From: Haloarcula japonica DSM 6131
GTDB taxonomy: Archaea; Halobacteriota; Halobacteria; Halobacteriales; Haloarculaceae
NCBI RefSeq assembly: GCF_000336635.1
Contig: NZ_AOLY01000009.1
Span: forward strand, 241,593 to 305,592
Direction: 5' to 3'
DNA length: 64,000 bases
In this document: one piece after another, positions 36,698 to 44,498 of the stretch
How positions within the stretch are numbered: position 1 is the stretch's first letter
Layout of the letters: each line of letters begins with the position of its first letter
The notes under the pieces: generated by a model
Told to the model about the DNA's origin: nothing
Seen by the model: the letters and a program-made list of their open reading frames with translations, nothing else
Database searches by the model: none
Position numbers and translations under genes: made by a program

Positions 36698-37234
36698 TCA
36701 GAACGGAACGCTCTCGTCGGACGATTCGTCTGTATCGTCCATCCGGAGTTCACCGGTCTTCCGGTACCGCGTTTCGAGGTGCTGGAGTTTGTCGTTGATA
36801 CTCGTGCTCTGGTGGTGGCCTGGGCTCACGCGTACACGGACGAGGTCGTACTCGTGGCGGTCCGACAGCCCGTTCCAGGCGCGGAACGCGCCGACAGTCA
36901 GCGTGTCACTCTGGGGGCAGAACTCGGTCGTCGGCGTGAACTCGGCTCGCAACACGCTCCTGTCGTCCGTCTCACGGCCGTAGCGGAAGCCCGCATCCGG
37001 GTGCCGATGATCGAGGTTCAGCCGTGCGAGGTTGTACCCGAACGTCATGTCGTACACACCACGCTCGTCGAACAGATCCATCGTGAGTCGGTGGAACGCG
37101 GCGTGATCGGTGCCAGACAGTACTGCTGTCTCAGACAGGAACGGGCCGGGGTCAGGGTTGTGTTCGGGCACGAACGTCCCGTAGCTATCGAACCCGACGT
37201 CTGAGCCGCCGCGGAGGCCGGAGAGAAGGCTCAT
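36698..37234 (-). CDS. MIP18/DUF59-like protein, divergent
   Basis: This 178-residue soluble protein is not obviously annotated, but its second half follows the MIP18 (CIAO2/DUF59) pattern: FTPTTEFCPQSDTLTVG matches the TPT-x2-HC-x-l-x2-l-i-G motif, and RVRVSPGHHQSTSINDKLQHLE matches the PG-T-H-x4-x-iNKql-x-d-kE segment. Such proteins assist Fe-S or other metal-centre assembly. The first 70 residues are unlike SufT. It is transcribed away from a CGAA-N4-TTCG palindrome shared with the DUF2249-cupin genes, which suggests a role in maturing anaerobic metalloenzymes. The family call is inference. Confidence 0.6.
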   Translation of the reverse strand: MSLLSGLRGGSDVGFDSYGTFVPEHNPDPGPFLSETAVLSGTDHAAFHRLTMDLFDERGVYDMTFGYNLARLNLDHRHPDAGFRYGRETDDRSVLRAEFTPTTEFCPQSDTLTVGAFRAWNGLSDRHEYDLVRVRVSPGHHQSTSINDKLQHLETRYRKTGELRMDDTDESSDESVPF

Positions 37235-37268
37235 ATTTAATTGGATGGGCGGCATCCATCAGGACCTA

Positions 37269-37288
37269 CTCCCGAACCTGTTCGGGAG
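37269..37288. promoter_or_regulatory. Perfect palindrome with CGAA-N4-TTCG core
   Basis: CTCCCGAAC-CT-GTTCGGGAG is a perfect 9+2+9 inverted repeat between divergent genes 37234 (-) and 37324 (+). Its core CGAA-N4-TTCG equals the site reported for haloarchaeal NarO-type regulators of anaerobic genes. Confidence 0.65.
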
Positions 37289-37323
37289 AACCCCCTCGAC
37301 GACGCCCGGCGAACGTTCAGGTG

Positions 37324-37557
37324 ATGCCAGCTACCACACTCGACCTGCGCGAGACGCCGCCGCCCGAGCGACACTCGAAGATACACGACTCCTTCGAGGC
37401 GCTGTCCTCAGGGGAAACGCTTCGAATTATCAACGATCACGAGCCAAAGCCGCTGTTCTACGAGATGCAAGCCGAGGTCGAGGCGTTCGACGCGGCGAAC
37501 TACCAGTGTGAGCAGGACGGCCCACAGAAGTACGTCGCCGACCTTCCGAAACAATGA
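37324..37557 (+). CDS. DUF2249 protein 1
   Basis: This 77-residue protein is a small alpha/beta (TusA-like sulfurtransferase-fold) domain: LDLRETPPPERHSKIHDSFEALSSGETLRIINDHEPKPLFYEM. DUF2249 genes often accompany nitrite or nitric-oxide reduction genes. The conserved LxxRxxPPxxRH start is present; the usual TusA Cys is absent here, and the only Cys is near the C-terminus. It is coupled to the downstream cupin by ATGA overlap. Confidence 0.88.
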   Translation: MPATTLDLRETPPPERHSKIHDSFEALSSGETLRIINDHEPKPLFYEMQAEVEAFDAANYQCEQDGPQKYVADLPKQ

Positions 37558-37868
37558 GCGAATCTACCATCACGGAAACGGAGCGAGCAACGCTTGGCGG
37601 CGACGGTGACGGCCGGATGAGGTTGTTCGACGGGGAGCCAAAGACCGTCCGGTTGACGCTCGATGCGGGCGAGTCGATCCCGGCGCACAAGCATCCCGGT
37701 CGGGATATCGTGTTCCTTCTCCGTTCGGGTGCCGTGGACCTGACGCTCGGCGACGAGACGGTGTCGCTCTCTCCCGGCGACGTGGTCCGTTTCGACGGTG
37801 ACCAGGACATCTCCCCCGCCGCAACGGCGGACAGCGAGGCACTACTCGTTCTGGCGTCGTCGGAGTAG
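37554..37868 (+). CDS. Single-domain cupin
   Basis: This 104-residue beta barrel has cupin motif 1 GESIPAHKHPGRDIVFLLRSG and motif 2 SLSPGDVVRFDGDQ. Metal ligands appear as His-x-His plus Asp/Glu, but motif 2 lacks the usual His, so metal binding may be weak or altered. It starts inside the DUF2249 stop codon (ATGA). In denitrifying haloarchaea a cupin commonly accompanies DUF2249 genes; the precise role is unknown. Confidence 0.85.
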   Translation: MSESTITETERATLGGDGDGRMRLFDGEPKTVRLTLDAGESIPAHKHPGRDIVFLLRSGAVDLTLGDETVSLSPGDVVRFDGDQDISPAATADSEALLVLASSE

Positions 37869-37870
37869 GC

Positions 37871-38143
37871 TCACTCGAACAGGGAGATCGCCGTTTCGAT
37901 CCGCTCGTCGTCCGCACTCTTCGCCGCGTCCTGTAGACTTGCTCGGGGGACAGCGAGCAATCGGTCGACAAGCCGTTCGCTCAGTTCTTCAACTGCCAGC
38001 CGCTGGTCAGCCGTCAGTTCGCCGTCCTGCTGTAGCTGTGACAGCGTCCGTTCGAGTTGTTCCTGCTGAATCTTCGCACCACGGCTGTCGATACGAGCAA
38101 TCGCTTCTTCGACATCGACAGGCGGCTCCGTGTTCTGATTCAT
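37871..38143 (-). CDS. Free-standing GluTR-dimerisation-like helical protein
   Basis: This 90-residue all-helical protein has a sequence following the C-terminal dimerisation domain of glutamyl-tRNA reductase HemA: helix QQEQLERTLSQLQQDGEL, then VEELSERLVDRLLAVPRASL, and the end AISLFE, which matches the typical haloarchaeal HemA ending. No catalytic or NADPH domain is attached. ATGA overlap with the upstream DUF2249 gene means joint translation. It might interact with HemA and link haem synthesis to this pathway (inference). Confidence 0.6.
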   Translation of the reverse strand: MNQNTEPPVDVEEAIARIDSRGAKIQQEQLERTLSQLQQDGELTADQRLAVEELSERLVDRLLAVPRASLQDAAKSADDERIETAISLFE

Positions 38144-38424
38144 CTGTGCCAGATGACCGTCACTGTCGCGTCCTCGGCCTCAACACTTTCGAAGTCGTAG
38201 CCTCTGTCTTCGAGTTTCGGATAGAGATGCTGTGGAGCACGGTCGTTGAACTGGACGAGGACGGTGTCGTCGTCCAGGTCCGCGAGTAACTCCAGCGTCT
38301 GCTTGAGCGGCTTTGGCGGCCCCAGCGACTGCACGTCGAGCCGTTTCACCGGTGCGTCATCGGGCGCACCAGTTTCCGAAATCAGGGCTGTGGTTTGCTC
38401 TGTTGGCTGGTGGTTCGACGTCAT
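38140..38424 (-). CDS. DUF2249 protein 2
   Basis: This 94-residue protein has a variable N-terminal 25 residues, then RLDVQSLGPPKPLKQTLELLADLDDDTVLVQFNDRAPQHLYPKLEDRGYDFESVE, the DUF2249/TusA-like fold, ending VTVIWHR. The start at 38424 is chosen because the longer frame runs back through the divergent promoter with a CGAA-N4-TTCG site. It forms a two-gene unit with the GluTR-like protein. Confidence 0.85.
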   Translation of the reverse strand: MTSNHQPTEQTTALISETGAPDDAPVKRLDVQSLGPPKPLKQTLELLADLDDDTVLVQFNDRAPQHLYPKLEDRGYDFESVEAEDATVTVIWHR

Positions 38425-38462
38425 GTGTTCCCGTTCGGTTGTGAGCGGGCCGACCCTTTCCC

Positions 38463-38474
38463 CGAACATATTCG
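38463..38474. promoter_or_regulatory. CGAA-N4-TTCG palindrome in divergent promoter
   Basis: CCGAA-CATA-TTCGG lies about midway between the starts of the minus-strand DUF2249 gene (38424) and the plus-strand membrane gene (38514). It is the second such site in the cluster, so both transcripts may respond to the same NarO-like activator. Confidence 0.65.
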
Positions 38475-38513
38475 GCCACATTGCCAGCAGGGACAGGGTC
38501 GTACTAAACAACA

Positions 38514-39827
38514 ATGAGCGGAATACCCGCCGACGTGGATGCAGACGCCGCACCGCCGATGACGGTTCCGTTGCGTCATTTCGTCGTCGCGCTGGCGTTT
38601 CTAGTCGCCGGTGTCACCGTCGGGGTCGTCGAGGGGCGGGCCGGCCACCTCGCACAGGTCCACCTCCTGCTTGCGGGGTGGGTCTGTCTCACCATCATGG
38701 GCGCACTGACGCAGTTCGTCCCGGTCTGGTGTGGAATCGAACTCCATTCGCGCCGCCTCGCTGCTGCGCAGTTACCACTCACTGCGGTCGGGTTCGCGGG
38801 TCTGGCCGCTGGCTTCCTGACAGCGACTCCTACCTTGTTGCCAGTCGCCGGAGCGTTCGCGCTGATCGGTGTCTGGACTCTTTGTTACAACATCGGTCGG
38901 ACGCTACTCGCTGTGGAGCCCGACGTCACAGCGATTCATTTCGGCTGGGCACTGGTGTTTTTCGCCCTCGTGACGGTCGCCGGAATAGTGCTGGCGCTGG
39001 ACCATGCCGCCGGCGTCCTCCCGTTTCTGGGGATCGGCCGGCAGGGGCTCTTGCTGGCCCACGGGACACTTGCCGTGTTCGGCGCGGTCCTGACGACTGT
39101 CGCGGGCGCGCTGGCACAGCTCGCCCCGATGTTCACACAGGCCGACACCGGCAGCATCGACGCAGCGGTTCAGCGGGCTGAAACGGCCGTCTATCCGTTC
39201 GGCGTTCTTGCGCTCGCCGGCGGTCGCCTGATTGGGTCACCAGTTCTGGCCCGGTTCGGCGCGGTTATCGTCGCTGCTGGCCTTGGCGTGGTGGCGGTGC
39301 TCCTGGCGCGACAGCTCGTCGGGGCGCGCGTTGAGTGGTCATCAATGCTGACCCGCTACAGCGTCGCGGCGCTGTCGCTGTTTCTCTGGGCAGGGCTGAC
39401 GGTAGTCGCATGGTGGACCGACCCGCTGGCGTACGCTGGGCTGCTCGGTCAGCCGTCGACGGTGCTGCTCGTCGGCGGCATCGGCTTCGTCGTCCTCGGG
39501 ACGCTGTATCACGTCGTCCCGTTCATCGTCTGGGTCCACCGGTACAGCGACCGCCTCGGCTTCGAGGACGTGCCGATGGTCGATGATCTGTACGACCACC
39601 GAATCGCGGCAATAGATGGTGTGACACTGACAATTGCGTACGGCCTCCTCGTGAGCAGTCAGTGGCTTGAGACACCGGATGGCACGACATTGGTCGCCGG
39701 AGGGCTCGCGTTTTTCGGGACCGTCCTGTTCGCAGGCAACCTCGTCGCCGTCCTCGTCGAGCACAGCCCGCAATCGCTACCAACACTGCTGACCGGCCGT
39801 GAACGTACGCCCGCCGAAGACTCGTAA
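38514..39827 (+). CDS. Polytopic membrane protein with conserved histidines (NnrS-like?)
   Basis: This 437-residue protein has about 12 transmembrane helices. Several helices carry histidines suited to haem or copper: GHLAQVHLLLAGW, AIHFGWAL, LLAHGTLAVFGA and TLYHVVPFIVWVHRYSDRLG. This recalls NnrS and orphan haem-copper-oxidase-like proteins of denitrification clusters, but I cannot assign a family firmly. The promoter carries a CGAA-N4-TTCG palindrome. It is convergent with the small membrane gene at 39829. Confidence 0.75.
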   Translation: MSGIPADVDADAAPPMTVPLRHFVVALAFLVAGVTVGVVEGRAGHLAQVHLLLAGWVCLTIMGALTQFVPVWCGIELHSRRLAAAQLPLTAVGFAGLAAGFLTATPTLLPVAGAFALIGVWTLCYNIGRTLLAVEPDVTAIHFGWALVFFALVTVAGIVLALDHAAGVLPFLGIGRQGLLLAHGTLAVFGAVLTTVAGALAQLAPMFTQADTGSIDAAVQRAETAVYPFGVLALAGGRLIGSPVLARFGAVIVAAGLGVVAVLLARQLVGARVEWSSMLTRYSVAALSLFLWAGLTVVAWWTDPLAYAGLLGQPSTVLLVGGIGFVVLGTLYHVVPFIVWVHRYSDRLGFEDVPMVDDLYDHRIAAIDGVTLTIAYGLLVSSQWLETPDGTTLVAGGLAFFGTVLFAGNLVAVLVEHSPQSLPTLLTGRERTPAEDS

Positions 39828-39828
39828 C

Positions 39829-40125
39829 TCAGTTCGTCGTGGTCGGCTGATCAGTGTACACCGAGTAGGTCAGAATAAAGAACCCCGCAGCGGTGAACAG
39901 CTCCTCGACAGTGACGCTCTGTGCCACTGGCATCCCGACGAACTGGTGGAGGCTGCCGCCGAGTATTGCGCCCAGTGTGACGAACCCGATACCGAGACAG
40001 AGCGCTCGCATCGCCGGTGCCTGAGTGCGGCGGTATGCGCGGTAAGTCAACGTCGTCAGTATCACACCGCAAAACAGCGTGACTGTCTTCATCCCGATTA
40101 ACAACACTGCGTTCGCTCCAAGCAT
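39829..40125 (-). CDS. Small three-helix membrane protein 1 (DUF7521-like)
   Basis: This 98-residue protein has three helices. The core KTVTLFCGVILTTLTYRAYRRT and FVTLGAILGGSLHQFVG aligns with the product of the next gene (KTLILILGGLITYYSYQAYSRT; VVTLGAFAGGVLDILVG), so the two are paralogues. The start at 40125 is preferred: a TATATTTATG box centred about 25 nt upstream implies a leaderless mRNA, which excludes ATG 40140. The function is unknown. Confidence 0.75.
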   Translation of the reverse strand: MLGANAVLLIGMKTVTLFCGVILTTLTYRAYRRTQAPAMRALCLGIGFVTLGAILGGSLHQFVGMPVAQSVTVEELFTAAGFFILTYSVYTDQPTTTN

Positions 40126-40280
40126 GGCTCTGATTGACACGTCCGCATAAATATACCGTCCGTAGCGTTTCCAGTCGATGGGAATACCAGTGTCGCGACG
40201 CGATACGGACCGGTTGCCGCTCCGGTCGAAATCGAGATATGAGATGCGAAAAATCGCCGTATAGGTGCGCTACAGACCCA

Positions 40281-40580
40281 CTACCGAACGTACAGCGAGT
40301 ACAGGATGATACCCAGGCCGATGGCCGTCAGCGAACTCGACGTGAACACGCTCACAGCGAGCAGTTGCTGGCCGAGATACCTGCCGACAAGGATGTCGAG
40401 GACACCGCCGGCAAACGCACCGAGGGTCACTACCCCAAACCCGTAGGTGAGCCACTTGTGCTGGGGGCTTTTCGTCCGGCTGTACGCCTGATACGAGTAA
40501 TACGTAATCAGTCCGCCAAGAATGAGAATCAGTGTCTTCGAGACGACGATGCCGACCTGTGAGCTTGGGATGTGTACCAT
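40281..40580 (-). CDS. Small three-helix membrane protein 2 (DUF7521-like)
   Basis: This 99-residue paralogue of the previous protein also has three helices and the shared R-T-x-(S/A)-P motif after helix 1. It starts 2 nt after the stop of the winged-helix regulator, so the two form an operon. Small membrane proteins cotranscribed with a wHTH gene are a recurring haloarchaeal pair; the membrane protein may modulate the regulator. Confidence 0.75.
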   Translation of the reverse strand: MVHIPSSQVGIVVSKTLILILGGLITYYSYQAYSRTKSPQHKWLTYGFGVVTLGAFAGGVLDILVGRYLGQQLLAVSVFTSSSLTAIGLGIILYSLYVR

Positions 40581-40582
40581 GA

Positions 40583-40960
40583 TTATGTCTCCTTTCGCAC
40601 CTCAGACCAGAGGTTTTCGAGCCGTTGGTCCGGCGTCCGAGCGCGGTGTGAGATGTCGACGGTGAGCGACAGTTCCTCGTCGAGACTGATGACGACCTCC
40701 TCGAAGTCGATTGCGTACCGGCTGGCGTGTTGGCCGTCCGACCTGACTTCGACGCCCTCGTACAGCAACGAGGACTCCGTCAGTAGTTCGAGTTTGCGGT
40801 AAGTCGTCGATAGCGGTACGCCGCTCCGGTCGGATATCTCGCTCGCCGTCAACGGTTCCTCCAGTACGCTGACAATGGCGCGACAGTCCTCGTCGTCGAG
40901 TGCGTCGAGGACCGTCTGTAACTCCGGCGTCTCCTCGTCAGCGAAGGGGTCCCGGACCAT
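40583..40960 (-). CDS. Winged helix-turn-helix transcriptional regulator
   Basis: This 125-residue ArsR/TrmB-like protein has a DNA-binding domain at about residues 10-75: LDDEDCRAIVSVLEEPLTASEISDRSGVPLSTTYRKLELLTES. The following wing and C-terminal dimer region end VDISHRARTPDQRLENLWSEV. No Cys metal-site is evident. ATG 40960 is supported by an ATTAAACG element about 27 nt upstream. It is divergent from the multicopper oxidase gene and a candidate regulator of it and of the shared near-palindrome at 41089. Confidence 0.88.
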   Translation of the reverse strand: MVRDPFADEETPELQTVLDALDDEDCRAIVSVLEEPLTASEISDRSGVPLSTTYRKLELLTESSLLYEGVEVRSDGQHASRYAIDFEEVVISLDEELSLTVDISHRARTPDQRLENLWSEVRKET

Positions 40961-41088
40961 CCTTGATCGATACTGCCCGCCCAAGACGTTTAATGTAACC
41001 GACTTGGAAGCGCTTATCGCCGGACACAGCCACCGTTTTCGCCACATAGCACGCCATATATGGGGCACTTATCCGTAGCCGTTCGTTC

Positions 41089-41109
41089 GTTCCCAGTAAC
41101 TGAGAACGC
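41089..41109. promoter_or_regulatory. Near-palindromic operator, copy 1 (multicopper oxidase promoter)
   Basis: GTTCCCAGTA, A, CTGAGAACGC. The GTTC...GAAC arms form a near-perfect dyad centred on AGTAACT. Twenty of 21 bases recur at 49809-49829 before the rSAM gene pair. It lies about 30 nt upstream of the TTTATAC box (41140-41146) of the oxidase gene, which is an activator position. Confidence 0.75.
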
Positions 41110-41171
41110 TTCTGTCGGTCTGAGAACTCCCTTCGGGGGTTTATACTGTGGTGTCTTATCCCCACTTGCTT

Positions 41172-42323
41172 ATGGAAGACCAGATTGGCGCACCCGGATC
41201 GGGCATCTCTCGTCGTGACTTCGTGAAAGCCTCCGGCCTCGGTGGCACGGTCGCGCTTGCGGGCTGTACCGCCCCGGGTGAGGTTCCGACCGAAGAGTCA
41301 GTCGACACTAGCACAACCCCAGCACAATCCGACAGCGACCTCCCAACCACGTCGCCGCCTGAGATCGTCAACGTCGACGAGCAGGGTGGCGAAGTGACGC
41401 TTTCCTCGGTGCCAGCTAAACACGAGGCCCATCCCGGGAAATCGATGGGCGGCCCCGTCGAGCTCCCGCAGGTATGGGCGTTCAAGGCCGACGACGGCGA
41501 ACCGAGCGTCCCGGGTCCGATCCTCCGGACGACGGAGGGCGAAGACATGGAGGTTACCTTCGACAACACCGACGGTATGCGCCCGCACACGGTCCACTTC
41601 CACGCCGTCCAGAAGCAGTGGGAAGACGACGGCGTCCCGACGACGACGGGTATCCGTATCGACCCCGGTAAGAAACACACCTACACCATCCCCGCGAACG
41701 TGACGGGTACCCACCTCTATCACTGCCACTACCAGACCCATCGTCACATCGACATGGGGATGTACGGCATTTTCCGTGTCGACCCGAAGGGGTACGAACC
41801 GGCCGACAAGGAGTACTTCATGACGCTGAAGGAGTGGGACTCCCGGCTCAACCGTCAGATGGCCGGCATGGATGCCAGCTACGATCCGCGGAACCGCCGC
41901 CCCGATACGTTCACGGTCAACGGCAAGTCGGCACCCCGGACACTGCATCCCGAAGACGGCTCGCCTATCATCGTCGAGCAGGGCGATACGGTCCGCATCC
42001 ACATGTGCAACAACGGGTACATGGATCACCCGATGCACATCCACAACCACCGCTTCCAGGTGACTCACAAGGACGGCGGGAAGATTCCGGAAGCCGCCCG
42101 CCACGACCAGGACATCACCAGTGTCCCGCCCGCCGGTCGGCACACGATAGAGTTCGAGGCTGACGCCGATCCCGGCATCTATCTCGCGCACTGTCACAAG
42201 GTCAGCCACGCGATGAACGGGACCGCTTACCCCGGCGGGATGATCACCGGCGTCGTCTACAAGGAGGCGATGGACACCGACATCTTCAAACAGCTGATGG
42301 ACTACGCTGGCTACGAAGCGTAA
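41172..42323 (+). CDS. Tat-exported two-domain multicopper oxidase (putative copper nitrite reductase/laccase-like)
   Basis: This 383-residue protein has a Tat signal (SRRDFVKASGLGG) running into a lipobox (LAGC), so it is probably an outer-face lipoprotein. Cupredoxin domain 1 has HTVHFHAVQ and HLYHCHYQTHRHIDMGM, a complete HCH-x3-H-x4-M type 1 plus trinuclear site. Domain 2 has HPMHIHNHRF and AHCHKVSH, but the usual axial Met position appears as Thr. The motifs are those of two-domain multicopper oxidases and differ from classic NirK. The surrounding DUF2249/cupin genes suggest a nitrogen-oxide or metal redox role. TTTATAC 26-32 nt upstream supports ATG 41172. Confidence 0.85.
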   Translation: MEDQIGAPGSGISRRDFVKASGLGGTVALAGCTAPGEVPTEESVDTSTTPAQSDSDLPTTSPPEIVNVDEQGGEVTLSSVPAKHEAHPGKSMGGPVELPQVWAFKADDGEPSVPGPILRTTEGEDMEVTFDNTDGMRPHTVHFHAVQKQWEDDGVPTTTGIRIDPGKKHTYTIPANVTGTHLYHCHYQTHRHIDMGMYGIFRVDPKGYEPADKEYFMTLKEWDSRLNRQMAGMDASYDPRNRRPDTFTVNGKSAPRTLHPEDGSPIIVEQGDTVRIHMCNNGYMDHPMHIHNHRFQVTHKDGGKIPEAARHDQDITSVPPAGRHTIEFEADADPGIYLAHCHKVSHAMNGTAYPGGMITGVVYKEAMDTDIFKQLMDYAGYEA

Positions 42324-42654
42324 GACAACATTCCGATAGGCTGCATGACTTGACTGGTCTTTTTCGCAGTGCATCTCGGCTGAATCCAAGGACTGCACTC
42401 CATCCAATACACACAGGCGTGGTTCGTCAATAAATCAGATACTGCTATACTGAATCACTCCATAGGAAGTTGAGACTACAGCGGGTTTAGCGGGGCTGTG
42501 ATGGGTGGTCTCGGCCGATCCAGTGAATGGAAACTGACTCAGATTGCTCTCCAAACGGCCAATCTTGTTGAATCACCAACCATACATGCGAATTTCGACG
42601 ACTTCCGGCAGCGTAGCCACTCAAAGTCGCTCAATTACAGTGAGAGTCCCTTCT
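42324..42654. other. Region between multicopper oxidase and transposase remnant
   Basis: 331 bp with no supportable gene. It probably contains the left end of the insertion sequence. I could not find convincing terminal inverted repeats or a target duplication by eye. Confidence 0.4.
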
Positions 42655-44138
42655 CTATCCGATTCCAGTTTTCTTCTTCAACAGCGTTAGCGTATTATCC
42701 GCTGTCACCATCGGTGAGTGTTCATACTCACCAGTCAACTCGACTTGCACGAGCAGATCCACCGCTCGCCAAATCGAGTACAGCAGACATGCGAACGCGA
42801 AGTAGAAGAATCGAAGCCCGAAATGCTTCGCCGTCGTCGCGGCCATGAATCTCTTGATCGATCTGTATCCGCTCTCGATCTCCCACCGATACCCGTACTC
42901 AGTGAGGAAGCCACTACCGCGATTGGACATGAACACCGATGGCGGTGATCATCACGCTCGGAGTCCGCCTTCCGTCGGTAGATCAGCGTCGTCTCGTGCC
43001 ATTCGTTCTTCCCGAGGTGAAGTTTCCTGTCGGTCTCGTACCTATCCTGGCCTCGCTGAAGCAAACGCTTTGCTTGGGCTTTCTCACTGGTTTGCATCCG
43101 TTTTGGGACTACATACGATAGTCCACGCTGGCTGAGTATCTCCAGAATGTGCTGGCTGTCGAACTCACGATCCATCAGTACGTTATCGACGTGAACGGCA
43201 TCTTGGGCTGAATCCAGCAGATCCTCAACGATCTCTTTCCGTGATTCGCCTCTTCGCACAGGACGGGCATCCAGCACAATCGGAACCGCATTGCTAACCA
43301 GTTGAACAGTGGCCCACTGATGGGCGTACTCATCAGTCTGCTCTTTTGTCCCGATAATTTCGTCCTCGTGACCAGTCCGATCCCCAGTAAACGGGTCGGC
43401 TTCCGTAATATCGATAGCGACGATCCCAGCCCGGAAGAACTCCCCCGTCTCTGCGACTTCATCCAGTAATCGATTCACGGCTCGTCGATACATCTCTCGA
43501 ATCTGCTCGATAGAGAGACCACGAATCTGCTCACGATGGGCGTGTCCCAACGGCGTCCGCTCCCGGGTCGATTCGTAGACGAAACTGCGGGCTCCTTCGT
43601 TAGCAGCCAATCTCTCCCGAAGTCCGAGATGCGTTTGTAAGTCCCAGTAGGCGTTCTCATGGATTTCACAACCAACCACCTCGTCTAACGAGAAGGCTGG
43701 GAAGATGATGTGGCTGACGTGGTCTGTAATCGATGCCGCTTCGTCGAGAAGAGCTTGATCGTCTGGGCTTGATCCGGTTGCTTCGTCATCGTGAGATGGA
43801 AAGTTCCGGTCTGGTTCGCGCGGAACAGCAACACCCGCATCCTGGGCTTTAATTAGAATCGTCCGTGCCACTGCCTCAATTGTCTCACGAAGCTCTGTAG
43901 CGAATCGTTTGTGCCAGCTGCGCCACAGCGTCGACTGATCTGGGACCATCTCTAAGCCTAGTTGCTCACGGAGGTCAGGATGGTGGGTAAGGTACGTGAG
44001 GAGTGCCGTTTCGTGGGCCCAGCCGTGTAGTTCCTTGAGCAGAAACAGTCGGAACAGTTGGTCCATTTCGTACTGGGTTGCTCTAGAATACTGGTCGTGT
44101 GATCGAAATTGGAAATACGTTACTGGGTAGTGAGACAC
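42655..44138 (-). pseudogene. Frameshifted DDE transposase of a haloarchaeal IS element
   Basis: The main frame (from 44138) has YFQFRSHDQYSRATQYEMDQLFRLFLLKELHGW, AIDITEADPF (first Asp) and VLMDREFDSQ (second Asp). It loses sense after RRKADSERDD near 42940. The catalytic Glu region, GYRWEIESGYRSIKRFM, and the hydrophobic end RFFYFAFACLLYSIWRAVDLL continue in another frame (42936-42655). A single indel therefore splits the gene. The first frame also stays open upstream to about 44246 with no ATG, so the start is uncertain. It is inactive unless recoding occurs. Confidence 0.85.
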
Positions 44139-44498
44139 AAACTCGTCGACGGAGTTGTGGTCCTCGTGGTCGAACCATGCGAGGCAACAGTTCGAATGTC
44201 TTTTTTGAAGGCGGCGAGCGACCTCCGATCGTAGAGCGGCTTCTAATCATATGCTGGCCATTCAGCGAATGATTGCTTGGCGATTCGTCGAAAGCCAGTG
44301 TGTTGAGAATCACAACTCGCAACCACTGCAAGATGCTGGTCACGACACGCCCAAAAATTCGTCTAACTGGTAATAGAGAAAACACATTCAGCTCTCAATA
44401 TCGCTAAGTAGTATCATTGCGTGTAACTGGTCAATCCCGATGTGGTTGGTAGCCTCGTACTTATCCACCCTCAGTCACATTAGTTAAGATATAAATTA
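44139..44498. other. Right flank of the insertion sequence
   Basis: 360 bp: an open N-terminal extension of the transposase (to 44246) lacking an ATG, then about 250 bp of low-GC DNA with no gene. No clear inverted repeat partner was found. Confidence 0.4.

Noticed and set aside
41172..42323. Calling the oxidase a classical NirK
   Set aside because: The ligand spacing of NirK (type 2 site shared between monomers, HLIGGHGD-like motif) is not seen; motifs are of two-domain multicopper oxidases.
42324..44498. Terminal inverted repeats and target duplication of the IS
   Set aside because: Only weak similarities (around TGTGAT) were found by eye; not enough to set boundaries.
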